64,000 nucleotides of DNA, taken from the NCBI GenBank assembly GCA_965222825.1, contig OZ244964.1, positions 434,001 to 498,000 on the forward strand, read 5' to 3'. A program made the translations under genes and the position numbers. The notes under the pieces are model-generated. The model did not search any database, was not told where the DNA came from, and saw only the letters and a program-made list of their open reading frames with translations. How positions within the stretch are numbered: the first letter of the stretch is position 1; the number at the start of each line of letters is the position of its first letter. Below, piece by piece: positions 50,799 to 60,677 of this stretch. The DNA is from G965207335 sp965222825. GTDB lineage: Bacteria; Pseudomonadota; Gammaproteobacteria; PS1; Pseudothioglobaceae.

Positions 50799-53312
50799 TT
50801 ATAATACCGTTAATAATTGTTGTTTTAATAAGTTTGTTAGTTTGCTATTTAAAATATTATTATTAGCATCGACTATAAAAAATATATCTTCTACTCTCTC
50901 ACCAAAAGTAGCGACTCTAGCATCAAGTAATAATATATCTAGTTTACACAAAGTATTGGCTATAACTGATAATATACCTGCTCTATTAATACTACTAATT
51001 TCTAAAACTGTATATTTTTTATTATAATGAATGCTGGTTTTAATAGTAGTGTCTAGGGTGAAGTGTTGATGATTTTTTTGTTTATCACTAATTGATATAA
51101 CATCAAAATTAGCATTATCAATTTGTTGTAGTAATTGCTTGTTAATATATTCTAAATCTAATACTTTATCGTTATTAATGGTAAAAGAATTAAATGTTTT
51201 GCCAGAGTTGCTAGTAACAATTTTTGCTGACACAATGTCTAAATTTAGCCTTTCTAAGCCAATTATCATTTGTAAAAATACACATTTTTTATCATCTGTA
51301 TGAATAAAAATATCAAGCTTGTTTTTATTATCTATAAAAAAATCAATAATAGTTTTATCATCACTGCTATTAATTAATTTGTAATGACGAATTATCTCAT
51401 CTGGAGAATGACGAATAAAATAATCATCTGGTAAAGTATGCCAAATATCTAATACAGTTTTTGTATCAATGCCAGTATTTGCTAAATTATTTAAAATATT
51501 ATTTTTATTTTTAGCTATTAACTCATTTTTGGTATCAAAATTAGCAAAACCCTTTCTTAATATTTCTTTAGTATTTTTGTATAATTGGTTTAATAATGAA
51601 GCCCGCCAATCATTCCATAATTCTTTATTAGTAGCTCTAATATCGGCTACTGTTAATAAATATAAATAATTTAGCCGCTCTATTGTTGCGACAATTTCAG
51701 AGAATTTTCTTAGCACCTCAAAATCACTAATATTTTGTTTTTGTGCTGTATTTGACATTAATAAGTGTTGTTCTACTAGCCAAGATACTAACTGTTTGTC
51801 ATAATCACTTAAACCCATAGTTTGACAAAAATTATAAACATCTATAGCGCCCAAACTTGAATGGTTGCCACCTCTACCTTTTGCTATATCATGAAATAAG
51901 CCTGCTAAAATAAGTAGTTCAGGTTTCGATATATCTTTGGTAATATTATGGCATAGTAAAAATTCTTTTTTATGCTCATCTAAAAAAAATCTTCTTAAAT
52001 TACGCACCACAAATAAAGTGTGCCTATCAACAGTAAACTTGTGTAATAAGTCGTATTGCATCAGTCCTTCAATTTTACCAAAAGTAGGTATATATGCCCC
52101 AAGAAACCCGTATTTACTCATTAAATTTAGTGCATAATTAACGCCTTGCTTGGAGCGAAGTATAGCCATAAACATTTTAGCGTTATATTTATTATTACGA
52201 AAATCATCATCTATCAAGTATAAATTAGTTTGAATATCTCGCAGTAAATGTGCATCTATACCTTTGATATAGTTATTTTTTGATACTAATAAAAATACCT
52301 CTAATAATGCGTAGCTATGTTTTTGAAATAAATTATCAATATTAGCATTTAGATAGCCTTCTGTAATAGCAAACCTAGAATTTAGAGTTTGATTATGTAA
52401 AATATCCCGTCTTAAAAGTTGTAATAAAATATCGCTTATTCTGTCTATATAATGGATAGTTTTATAGAAATTATGCATTAATTGTTCTATTGCTAATTTA
52501 TTGCCATTGGAATAACCTAGTAAATCTGCTAATTTTTTTTGCACCTCAAAATCAATCCTATCATAACGCCTATTTTTAATTATGTGTAAAGCAAAACGTA
52601 AATCCCATAAAAACTTTTGCCCTTTTTGTAGAATATTAAACTCATCATTGGTTAAAAAATTAGTATTTAATAACTTAGTCAAACTATTAGTATTAAGATA
52701 GTATTTTGTTATCCAAAGTATATTTTGAATATCCCTTAATCCGCCCTTACATTCTTTTAGATTAGGCTCTAAGCCATACTCTGCTTTTTCATAGTATTTA
52801 TGTCTTAATCGTAATTCTTTTTGTTTAGCAACAAAAAAAGACTGTGCATTCCAAATGTTATTTTTTAGAGCATTATCAATATTATTAAATAGTTTTTTAT
52901 TGCCAAGCAAATATCTAGCTTCTAACATATTAGTAGCAATAACAATATCTGCAATATGTTCTTTAATATCATCTATATCACGAACACTAGATCCTACCTC
53001 TAAGCCTATATCCCATAAAAAACTTAAAAAAATAGCTATTTTATCTTGATATTTTCTATGACTATCTTTGGGTATTAAAATTAATAAATCAATATCAGAA
53101 TAAAGACATAATTCTTCCCTGCCGTAACCACCCACTGCTACTAAACAAATATTACTATCAATAGCAAATTCTTGACAAATATCATTAATAGTATTATCAA
53201 TAATATTACTTCTTTTAAGCATTAGCTTATAAACATCAACACCTGCTAAAAAATCTTTGGATAAACTATCTTGTAAATTTTGATATTCTTGTTTGTATTT
53301 TGCTAATAACAT
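50799..53312 (-). CDS. glnD: PII uridylyltransferase / uridylyl-removing enzyme
   Basis: 837 residues from the ATG at 53312; a start ten codons upstream gives an unusual hydrophobic leader. Order: nucleotidyltransferase GGYGREELCLYSDIDLLIL (~80-100), GGLRDIQNILW, HD domain GLFHDIAKGRGGNHS (~490), and two C-terminal ACT domains (last: NRAGILSVIANTL). It senses glutamine and modifies PII to control nitrogen assimilation. No glnB is in the window. It is slightly shorter than the E. coli protein. Confidence 0.96.
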   Translation of the reverse strand: MLLAKYKQEYQNLQDSLSKDFLAGVDVYKLMLKRSNIIDNTINDICQEFAIDSNICLVAVGGYGREELCLYSDIDLLILIPKDSHRKYQDKIAIFLSFLWDIGLEVGSSVRDIDDIKEHIADIVIATNMLEARYLLGNKKLFNNIDNALKNNIWNAQSFFVAKQKELRLRHKYYEKAEYGLEPNLKECKGGLRDIQNILWITKYYLNTNSLTKLLNTNFLTNDEFNILQKGQKFLWDLRFALHIIKNRRYDRIDFEVQKKLADLLGYSNGNKLAIEQLMHNFYKTIHYIDRISDILLQLLRRDILHNQTLNSRFAITEGYLNANIDNLFQKHSYALLEVFLLVSKNNYIKGIDAHLLRDIQTNLYLIDDDFRNNKYNAKMFMAILRSKQGVNYALNLMSKYGFLGAYIPTFGKIEGLMQYDLLHKFTVDRHTLFVVRNLRRFFLDEHKKEFLLCHNITKDISKPELLILAGLFHDIAKGRGGNHSSLGAIDVYNFCQTMGLSDYDKQLVSWLVEQHLLMSNTAQKQNISDFEVLRKFSEIVATIERLNYLYLLTVADIRATNKELWNDWRASLLNQLYKNTKEILRKGFANFDTKNELIAKNKNNILNNLANTGIDTKTVLDIWHTLPDDYFIRHSPDEIIRHYKLINSSDDKTIIDFFIDNKNKLDIFIHTDDKKCVFLQMIIGLERLNLDIVSAKIVTSNSGKTFNSFTINNDKVLDLEYINKQLLQQIDNANFDVISISDKQKNHQHFTLDTTIKTSIHYNKKYTVLEISSINRAGILSVIANTLCKLDILLLDARVATFGERVEDIFFIVDANNNILNSKLTNLLKQQLLTVL

Positions 53313-53431
53313 AATAAAAAATAAAAAAACACCTAACAACAACTAATATTATCGTATAATTTTAGTGCAAAACTTATAGTGTGGTAATAAAAATTAGTTA
53401 AATTTTAATAATTTTATTACACAAAGATTTC

Positions 53432-53523
53432 GGAGAGATGGCCGAGAGGCTGAAGGCGCTCCCCTGCTAAGGGAGTATGGGCTTTATCTCCCATCGAGGG
53501 TTCGAATCCCTCTCTCTCCGCCA
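53432..53523 (+). tRNA. tRNA-Ser(GCU)
   Basis: The acceptor stem GGAGAGA pairs with TCTCTCC, discriminator G, CCA encoded. Anticodon stem CTCCC/GGGAG encloses loop CTGCTAA (anticodon GCT, reading AGC/AGU). A long variable arm (TATGGGCTTTATCTCCCA) marks a class II tRNA, and GGTTCGAATC forms the T loop. Confidence 0.97.
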
Positions 53524-53529
53524 ATTTTA

Positions 53530-54660
53530 TTAACCTAAAAATTGAATCATAACCCCAGCAGCTATAGCAGAGCCTATTACCCCTGCTACATTAGGTCCCA
53601 TAGCGTGCATTAGTAAAAAATTGTTAGGATTTGATTCCAAACCAACTTTATTAGATACTCTAGCAGCCATAGGCACAGCTGATACCCCTGCTGAGCCAAT
53701 TAATGGATTAACTTTATTATCGCTAAATAGATTCATTATTTTTGCCATAATAACACCAGATGCTGTGCCAATAGCAAAAGCTACCATTCCTAATAATAAA
53801 ATTCCTAAGGTATCAAAACGCAAAAAACTATCTGCCATAAGTTTTGAGCCAACTGCCAAACCTAAAAATATGGTAACTATGTTAATTAATGAGTTTTGGG
53901 CAGTATTACTTAATCTATCTACTACGCATGATTCTCTCATTAAATTACCAAAAGTAAACATTCCAATAAGTGGCACTGCATCTGGTAATAATAAGCCTAC
54001 TAATAGCAATAATAATAATGGAAAAATTATTTTTTCTATTTTTGAAACAACTCTTAATTGTTTCATAACTATTTGGCGTTCTTTTTCATTGGTTAAAAAA
54101 CGCATAATAGGTGGTTGAATAAGTGGCACTAATGCCATATAAGAATAGGATGCAACAGCAATAGGTCCTAATAATTCAGGTGATAGTTTAGAAGCAACAT
54201 AAATAGAAGTAGGACCATCAGCTCCGCCTATAATACCAATGGCAGCTGCATCTTGTAGGCTAAAATCAAATATTCCAAAAGCAGTTAAAAATATAGCACC
54301 TAAAAATGTTGCAAAAATACCAAATTGTGCAGCAGCACCTAATAATAAAGTTTTTGGATTTGAGAGCAGTGGTGCAAAATCAGTCAAAGCACCAACACCC
54401 ATAAAAATTAATAATGGAAATACACCTGTGGTAATACCAACTTCATAAAACAAATGTAAAATACCATTACCAGTTGCTATATCAATCCCTGGAACATTAC
54501 TAAGTATGGCACCAAAACCAATAGGCAGTAATAACAGTGGCTCAAATTTTTTAATTATTGCTAAATACAACAATAACAAACCAACTATTAGCATTACAAA
54601 CTGTCCAATAGTTAATTGGTATAATCCTGTTTGATGCCATAAGATTTGTAAAATTTCCAT
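53530..54660 (-). CDS. oadB: oxaloacetate decarboxylase beta subunit (Na+ pump)
   Basis: 376 residues, hydrophobic, ~9-11 helices. It carries the OadB core: LLLPIGFGAILSNVPG, GIIGGADGPTSIYVASKL, GLLLPDAVPLIGMFTFGN and HAMGPNVAGVIGSAIAAGV. It couples release of CO2 from carboxybiotin to Na+ export. The conserved Asp of GGADGPT is kept. It starts 2 bp after oadA. Confidence 0.95.
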   Translation of the reverse strand: MEILQILWHQTGLYQLTIGQFVMLIVGLLLLYLAIIKKFEPLLLLPIGFGAILSNVPGIDIATGNGILHLFYEVGITTGVFPLLIFMGVGALTDFAPLLSNPKTLLLGAAAQFGIFATFLGAIFLTAFGIFDFSLQDAAAIGIIGGADGPTSIYVASKLSPELLGPIAVASYSYMALVPLIQPPIMRFLTNEKERQIVMKQLRVVSKIEKIIFPLLLLLLVGLLLPDAVPLIGMFTFGNLMRESCVVDRLSNTAQNSLINIVTIFLGLAVGSKLMADSFLRFDTLGILLLGMVAFAIGTASGVIMAKIMNLFSDNKVNPLIGSAGVSAVPMAARVSNKVGLESNPNNFLLMHAMGPNVAGVIGSAIAAGVMIQFLG

Positions 54661-54662
54661 AC

Positions 54663-56510
54663 CTAATAAACCATAGTTAGTAATTTATCGCCAACTACCA
54701 CAGTGTCATTATTGCGTATAAAAATTTCTATTACGGTCCCTGACTTAGTAGCCAAAATTTCAGTCTCCATCTTCATAGCCTCTAATACTATTAAAATATC
54801 GCCCTCTGCAACTTCTTGATCTTTTTTTACCTTAATATCAATAATATTACCCGCCAAAGGTGCTGATACTATATCAGTATCATCTTTGCTCTTATTACCT
54901 TCTGAGGTGCTAATTATTTTATCGTTTGTTTGCTGTGCCTTATTATTTATTTTACCCTCAGGACTCATTGATGTTATCTCACCACCTGATACTGATACAA
55001 TATAAGAATTGCCCTTGAATGACACTGTATATGAGCCATCTTTACTAGAATCATCACTTGGAGTATTATCTTCTATCGCACTGGGTAGCTCTTCAAAAAA
55101 ACTTGCATTATCTCTATTTGCAAAAAATGCTAATGCTACTTTTGGAAATAAGGCATATGTTAATAAATTCTCATCATCATTACCAATTAGTTTGATAGAT
55201 TGTTTTTTAATAACTTTTGATAGCTCTTTTTTTAATATTGCCAATTCTGGCTCTATTAAATCTGCTGGTCTGCAAGTTATTGGCTTATTACCATTTAGGG
55301 CTCGCTCTTGTAATTCTTTATTAACTGGTGCTGGAGTTCGCCCATATTCACCTTTTAGCACTCCTATTGTTTCTTTGGTAATAGTTTTATATCTCTGTGC
55401 TGTTAAAACATTAAGCACAGACTGTGTGCCGACAATTTGTGATGTTGGAGTAACCAGAGGAACATAGCCTAAATCTTCTCTAACTTTGGGAATCTCTAAT
55501 AAAACTTCATCCATCCTATCTAAGGCATTTTGCTCTTTTAATTGGTTTTCCATATTAGTTAGCATACCACCTGGGACTTGTGCTAATAATATTCTCGAAT
55601 CAACTCCTCTTAATGAGCCTTCAAACTTAGCATATTTTGCTCTAATTGGACGAAAATAATTATCAATTTTTGCTAATTTTTTTAAATCTAGTCCTGTTTT
55701 TCTAGGGCTATGCTCTAATATTGACACTATAGAATTAGTAGCAGAATGTCCGTAAGTCATACTCATAGAGCCAATAGCTGTATCTACTACATCAGCACCA
55801 GCATCAATGGCTTTTATTATTGTTGCACTTGATAATCCTGTGGTTGCATGACAGTGCATATGAATTGGTATATTAATGCTAGCTTTTAATTTAGTTACTA
55901 ACTCATACGCCACATAAGGTTGTAATAACCCAGCCATATCTTTAATACACAATGAGTTTGCTCCCATATCTTCAATCTTTTTAGCTAAATCTAACCATAA
56001 ATCTAGCGTATGCACTGGGCTTATTGTATAAGATATTGTTCCCTGAGCGTGTTGTGCTAATTGAAGAGTTTGAGTAATGGCTGTTTTTAAGTTATCAACA
56101 TCATTCATAGCATCAAAAATACGAAATACTGATATACCATTTTCAACACTTTTATCAATAAACTTACGCACTACATCGTCGCTATAATGACGGTATCCTA
56201 ATAAATTTTGCCCCCTTAATAACATTTGTTGCTTAGTTTTTGGCATAGCTTTTTTAATTTCTTTAATTCGCTCCCAAGGATCTTCGCCTAAATAACGAAT
56301 ACAAGCATCAAAAGTTGCCCCGCCCCAAGATTCTACTGACCAATAGCCAATATCATCTAAAGCATCAGCAATTGGAATAATATCGTCTATTCTAAGTCTA
56401 GTTGCTAATAAGGATTGGTGTGCGTCTCGAAATACTAACTCGGTAATACCAACATTAGAGGTATTAATAGTTTTTTTATTTTTTTTAGAGAAAAAATTAA
56501 ACATTTTCAA
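54663..56510 (-). CDS. oadA: oxaloacetate decarboxylase alpha subunit
   Basis: 615 residues: carboxyltransferase TIM barrel (RDAHQSLLATRLR, WGGATFDACIRYLGEDPW, LCIKDMAGLL, MHCHATTG), a PYC/OADA conserved domain (~300-470), a polar linker and a C-terminal biotinyl domain with EAMKMETEI (Lys ~580 biotinylated). It transfers the carboxyl group of oxaloacetate to biotin. The ATG overlaps the oadG end by 14 bp; AMKM and linker lengths are normal. Confidence 0.96.
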   Translation of the reverse strand: MKMFNFFSKKNKKTINTSNVGITELVFRDAHQSLLATRLRIDDIIPIADALDDIGYWSVESWGGATFDACIRYLGEDPWERIKEIKKAMPKTKQQMLLRGQNLLGYRHYSDDVVRKFIDKSVENGISVFRIFDAMNDVDNLKTAITQTLQLAQHAQGTISYTISPVHTLDLWLDLAKKIEDMGANSLCIKDMAGLLQPYVAYELVTKLKASINIPIHMHCHATTGLSSATIIKAIDAGADVVDTAIGSMSMTYGHSATNSIVSILEHSPRKTGLDLKKLAKIDNYFRPIRAKYAKFEGSLRGVDSRILLAQVPGGMLTNMENQLKEQNALDRMDEVLLEIPKVREDLGYVPLVTPTSQIVGTQSVLNVLTAQRYKTITKETIGVLKGEYGRTPAPVNKELQERALNGNKPITCRPADLIEPELAILKKELSKVIKKQSIKLIGNDDENLLTYALFPKVALAFFANRDNASFFEELPSAIEDNTPSDDSSKDGSYTVSFKGNSYIVSVSGGEITSMSPEGKINNKAQQTNDKIISTSEGNKSKDDTDIVSAPLAGNIIDIKVKKDQEVAEGDILIVLEAMKMETEILATKSGTVIEIFIRNNDTVVVGDKLLTMVY

Positions 56511-56706
56511 TGTGTTGTTTTATAGCATTTTTGATAACAAACTCTGCTTCTTCATCTATAGTTGTATTTTTTGGATTATTGGTATGATATTTATCTACTA
56601 TATATGACATTATTTTTATTAGCAATAAAAATAAACATAAGAAACACACCACAAAACTCAAACCTATAAATGTGAGATTAAATGCCGTAAATAAAAGTGT
56701 TTTCAT
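56497..56706 (-). CDS. oadG: oxaloacetate decarboxylase gamma subunit
   Basis: 69 residues: one N-terminal membrane helix (LTFIGLSFVVCFLCLFLLLI) and a short polar tail. It is identified mainly by position as first gene of oadG-oadA-oadB and by size. OadG assembles the pump and helps bind Zn2+ near its C-terminus; the tail here ends KQHIENV with a single His. Confidence 0.82.
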   Translation of the reverse strand: MKTLLFTAFNLTFIGLSFVVCFLCLFLLLIKIMSYIVDKYHTNNPKNTTIDEEAEFVIKNAIKQHIENV

Positions 56707-56881
56707 TATAATTAGTTTAGAATTTTATATTTTGCACCACACAAATAACTATGTTCTACTTTGAAGCAGAACTCACAAAATCTAATTTGTGATATGCTTT
56801 TATTTAAAAATCTAATTTTTAAAAAATAAAATCTTTTTTTAAATCGCCAAAACAAGGCTATTCTCACATATAAAGCCTATA

Positions 56882-56967
56882 TGGTACCAGCAGACGGAGT
56901 CGAACCGTCACTCCTAAAAGGAACTGGATTTTGAATCCAGCGTGTCTACCAATTTCACCATGCTGGC
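56882..56967 (-). tRNA. tRNA-Leu(CAA)
   Basis: Read on the minus strand, GCCAGCA pairs with TGCTGGT, discriminator A, CCA encoded. Anticodon stem CTGGA/TCCAG with loop TTCAAAA gives anticodon CAA (UUG). A class II variable arm (TTCCTTTTAGGAGT) and GGTTCGACTCC T arm are present. Just upstream of infA on the other side. Confidence 0.97.
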
Positions 56968-56980
56968 ATAAAATAAATTC

Positions 56981-57199
56981 CTACTTATGACGAAAGGTAA
57001 TACGACCTTTTGTCATATCATAATGTGTCATTTCTACTTTAACTTTATCACCGGGTAAAATCCTAATATAATATTTACGCATTTTACCTGATATATGAGC
57101 TAGTATTTCACAACCATTTTCTAACTCAACAATAAATGTTGTATTTGGTCTTTTTTCTTTTACTACCCCATCTAATTCTATGTAATCACTTTTTGACAT
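56981..57199 (-). CDS. infA: translation initiation factor IF-1
   Basis: 72 residues, the standard length: DYIELDGVVKEKRPNTTFIV, ELENGCEILAHISGKMRKYY, IRILPGDKVKVEMTHYDMTK, GRITFRHK. OB-fold complete. It binds the 30S A site during initiation. A leucine tRNA lies 14 bp downstream on the same strand. Confidence 0.97.
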   Translation of the reverse strand: MSKSDYIELDGVVKEKRPNTTFIVELENGCEILAHISGKMRKYYIRILPGDKVKVEMTHYDMTKGRITFRHK

Positions 57200-57576
57200 A
57201 CTTTTAAAAATAAAAAAAATAAAATAGATATTTTACCTAAATTTAAGTTGTATTTTATATATTTAGATTTTGGTATAGCCTCGCCTATACCATTAGGAAG
57301 GATGCTAAACCTAACACATATTAGTGATATTTAGAATATATTTAGTCTAATATTAGAAAATAAAAACCCTTATATTAGATCAAAGCACAGGATTATGATA
57401 AACAAAAAAAAGTTGTTAGAATTAAAACAAAAAATATGTAAGATAAAAATAATATAAAAAATAACAAAATAAGCCTTAACATATTGTAAATATAATATTT
57501 TTTATTTTTAAATTTTATAATAGTAAATTCTAGTTGTGATAGCATACTTTTTAGCAATTAGTATATAATTATAGTT
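57200..57576. other. 377-bp divergent intergenic region
   Basis: AT-rich region between infA and the CDF transporter. The only structured element is the palindrome at 57271-57292; nothing else coding or structured is recognised. TATAAT-like strings near 57560 may serve the transporter promoter, but no matching -35 is clear. Confidence 0.55.
57271..57292. repeat. palindrome TGGTATAG...CTATACCA
   Basis: An 8-bp stem with a six-base loop, in the context TTTTGGTATAG. It matches the palindrome at 24253-24271 in sequence and left flank, indicating a dispersed element. Confidence 0.55.
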
Positions 57577-58719
57577 GTGGAGAAAATAATAGACAAACCT
57601 GCTGTAATAAAAAAAATAACAATAATAGGTGCTATTGTGGATTTTTTATTAGCAGTATTTAAGATTTTTATTGGTTATTTGTATAATTCTCAAGCCTTAG
57701 TTGCTGATGGCTTGCATTCTGCTTCTGATTTATTATCAGATGCCTTAGTATTATTTGTTGCCGAACGCTCACACGAAGCCCCAGATGAAGAGCATCCTTA
57801 TGGGCATGAAAGATTTGAAACTCTAGCTACTTTAGCACTAAGCACTATTTTATTATTAACAGGAATCTATGTAATTGCTGATGGCTTTATAGAATTATTT
57901 AGCAATACTAAAGAGGTAATAATTACTACTAGTTTATTTGTAGTTATTATTGTATCTATAGTTAGTAAAGAGTCATTATATTGGGCTACATTAATAATAG
58001 CTAAGAAAATAAAGTCCTCTATGCTAGTAGCAAATGCTTGGCATCATAGAACAGACTCTATATCATCAGCAGTAGTGCTTATTGGCATTATTGGCTCGGC
58101 ATTTGGTTATCATTATGTTGATGCTATAGCTGCAACAATTGTTGGCATTATAATTTCTTATATTGGTTGGAAGTTGAGTATTCCTTGTGTTAAAGAATTA
58201 TTAGATAGTGCCATTGAAAGAGAAATTATTAAAGAGTTAAAAGACAATATTTTAACTCTAACTGAGGTAAAAAATATTCATTCTTTTCGCACCAGACGAA
58301 GTGGGCGGGTTGTTATTGCTGACATTCATGTTCAAGTAACTCCATTTTTAAGTGTTAGTGAAGGTCATATGATAACACTAAGAGTAGAAAATATTATAAC
58401 TAAAAGATTAGATAGTGCTACTGATATTGTCGTTCATATTGATCCAGAAGATGAAGAAAATGAAGACACATATATAAATATGCCAAAACGCAAAACTATT
58501 CTTAATACAATAAATAAATATCTAGAGGATAACAACTGTATAGAAATATTAGATAAAGTGCAATTACACTACATAGATGGCGGGATTATTATTGATATTT
58601 ATTTTTATATTGATTCTCTGGATGATAAAAAATATGATTCTTTAAAAGAAACAACGCAAAATATTAGCAAGTTAATGGATATTTTTATAGATGTAAGATT
58701 ATATTTTTCTACGAAGTAA
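57577..58719 (+). CDS. cation diffusion facilitator transporter
   Basis: 380 residues from a GTG start. Six membrane helices (~10-200) with metal motifs ALVADGLHSASDLLSD and NAWHHRTDSIS (the HxxxD/DxxxD sites), HPYGHERFE between helices, and a cytoplasmic domain with HSFRTRRSGRVVIADIHV. A FieF/MamM-like exporter of Zn2+, Fe2+ or Mn2+ by proton exchange. The C-terminal domain is longer (~80 residues more) than in E. coli FieF, with a second ferredoxin-like unit. Confidence 0.92.
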   Translation: MEKIIDKPAVIKKITIIGAIVDFLLAVFKIFIGYLYNSQALVADGLHSASDLLSDALVLFVAERSHEAPDEEHPYGHERFETLATLALSTILLLTGIYVIADGFIELFSNTKEVIITTSLFVVIIVSIVSKESLYWATLIIAKKIKSSMLVANAWHHRTDSISSAVVLIGIIGSAFGYHYVDAIAATIVGIIISYIGWKLSIPCVKELLDSAIEREIIKELKDNILTLTEVKNIHSFRTRRSGRVVIADIHVQVTPFLSVSEGHMITLRVENIITKRLDSATDIVVHIDPEDEENEDTYINMPKRKTILNTINKYLEDNNCIEILDKVQLHYIDGGIIIDIYFYIDSLDDKKYDSLKETTQNISKLMDIFIDVRLYFSTK

Positions 58720-58747
58720 GCTAGATAAAAATCTTAATTAAATTACT

Positions 58748-59182
58748 GTGGATAAAATTATAATTCAACAACAAAATTTTAATATCATTGATGAATTAAA
58801 TTTAGTGCATAAAAATAATAATAATATTGGTGCTACTGTTATTTTTATAGGCACGGTGCGTGAAATTAGCAATAATAACAAACTAACAAAAATGACACTA
58901 GAGCATTATCCAAAAATGACTGAAAAGTTATTACTAGATATAGTTAAACAAGCAAGAGATAAATGGGGTATTTATGATACAACTATTATCCACAGAATTG
59001 GCGAGTTAAAACCTAGTGAGCAAATAGTTTTAATCATTACTTCTGCTAAACACAGACAAGAGGCTTTTTTATCGTGTAAATTTATCATAGATTATTTAAA
59101 AACCTCAGCACCATTTTGGAAAAAAGAATACACTAAAAATAGTAATTATTGGGTTAAAACTAATAAAAAAGATACTAATTAA
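58748..59182 (+). CDS. moaE: molybdopterin synthase catalytic subunit MoaE
   Basis: 144 residues from GTG: GATVIFIGTVRE, LEHYPKMTEKLL, IIHRIGELKPSEQIVLI, SAKHRQEAF, KTSAPFWKKE (active-site Lys). It joins with MoaD to add the dithiolene sulfurs of the molybdenum cofactor. No other moa gene is nearby. Gaps of 28 bp before and 2 bp after (lysS) suggest one transcript. Confidence 0.94.
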   Translation: MDKIIIQQQNFNIIDELNLVHKNNNNIGATVIFIGTVREISNNNKLTKMTLEHYPKMTEKLLLDIVKQARDKWGIYDTTIIHRIGELKPSEQIVLIITSAKHRQEAFLSCKFIIDYLKTSAPFWKKEYTKNSNYWVKTNKKDTN

Positions 59183-59184
59183 TA

Positions 59185-60675
59185 ATGACACAAATAGCAG
59201 ATACTAATAAACTAATTCAAGAAAGATACAATAAACTTGCGAGTATGAAAGAGGCAGGTATTAATCCGTATATTAATAATTTTAAGCCTAAAGATTTTGC
59301 TAATGATATTTTAAATAAATATAATAAATTAACCAATGACGAATTAAAGAAAAAAAACATTCGGGTTAAATTAGCAGGACGAATGATGCTAAAAAGAGTA
59401 ATGGGCAAGGCAAGTTTTGCTACTATTTATGACAAAACTGGTAAGATTCAATTATTTGTAACAAGGGATAATTTAGCAGATGACTTGTATAATAAAGAGT
59501 TTAAAAAATGGGATATAGGTGATATTATTGGCACAAGTGGGTTATTATTTAAAACTAAAACTGGTGAATTGTCTGTTAAAGTAGTAAAGATTAAATTATT
59601 AACTAAATCACTAAGACCACTACCTGAAAAATTTCATGGTTTATCGGATACAGAAATGCGTTATCGTCAGCGATATGTTGATTTAATAGTAAATGAAAAA
59701 ACTAGAAATACTTTTAAAAAACGCTCACAAATAATTGCTTTTATTAGAAATTTTTTTATTAAAAGGCATTTTTTAGAAGTAGAAACACCAATGATGCATC
59801 CCATAGCAGGCGGTGCAACTGCCAAACCGTTTATTACCCATCATAATGCCCTAGATATGCAATTATTTTTGCGGGTTGCCCCCGAGTTATACCTAAAACG
59901 CTTAATTGTTGGTGGCTTAGATAGAGTATTTGAAATTAATCGTAATTTTAGAAACGAGGGTTTATCAACTAAGCACAACCCCGAATTTACTATGGTTGAG
60001 TTTTATCAAGCCTATGCTACCTATAAGGACTTAATGCCATTAACCCAAAATTTGTTAAAAGGTATAAGTAAAAAAATTTGTGCTAGTGATAAAATAATTT
60101 ATGGTGATTATGAGCTAGATTTTGGTAAGCCATTTACAAAACTAAGCGTTTTAGAAGCCATTGTAAAATTTAATAATGGCTTATCTGCAATAGATTTAGA
60201 AGCAGATAAAATTGATAAAACTATCAATAAACTAGGTATTAAATTAGATAATAGTTGGGGATTAGGGAAAAAACAAATTGCAATATTTGAACAAACTGTA
60301 GAAGAGAAATTAATCCAACCAACTTTTATTACTCAATATCCAGCTGAGGTATCACCACTTGCTAGAAGAAATGATAAAAAACCTTCTGTTACAGATAGAT
60401 TTGAGTTATTTATCGCTGGACGAGAAATTGCTAATGGTTTTTCAGAACTAAATGACGCACAAGACCAAAAAGAACGCTTTTTAGAACAAGTAGTGCAAAA
60501 AAACGCCGGCGACGATGAGGCTATGCACTACGATGCCGATTATATTCGTGCCTTAGAATACGGTATGCCACCAACAGCAGGAGAAGGCATAGGAATTGAT
60601 AGATTGGTTATGCTCTTAACTAATAGTCAATCAATCCGTGATGTAATTTTATTTCCTAATATGCGTCCTGAGTGA
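59185..60675 (+). CDS. lysS: lysyl-tRNA synthetase (class II)
   Basis: 496 residues: OB-fold anticodon-binding domain (~55-145, RVKLAGRMMLKRVMGKASF), motif 1 (FLEVETPMMHPIAGGATAKP), motif 2 (NFRNEGLSTKHNPEFTMVEF) and motif 3 (GEGIGIDRLVMLLTN). Full length. It converges with proB, leaving two bases between stops. Confidence 0.97.
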   Translation: MTQIADTNKLIQERYNKLASMKEAGINPYINNFKPKDFANDILNKYNKLTNDELKKKNIRVKLAGRMMLKRVMGKASFATIYDKTGKIQLFVTRDNLADDLYNKEFKKWDIGDIIGTSGLLFKTKTGELSVKVVKIKLLTKSLRPLPEKFHGLSDTEMRYRQRYVDLIVNEKTRNTFKKRSQIIAFIRNFFIKRHFLEVETPMMHPIAGGATAKPFITHHNALDMQLFLRVAPELYLKRLIVGGLDRVFEINRNFRNEGLSTKHNPEFTMVEFYQAYATYKDLMPLTQNLLKGISKKICASDKIIYGDYELDFGKPFTKLSVLEAIVKFNNGLSAIDLEADKIDKTINKLGIKLDNSWGLGKKQIAIFEQTVEEKLIQPTFITQYPAEVSPLARRNDKKPSVTDRFELFIAGREIANGFSELNDAQDQKERFLEQVVQKNAGDDEAMHYDADYIRALEYGMPPTAGEGIGIDRLVMLLTNSQSIRDVILFPNMRPE

Positions 60676-60677
60676 AT

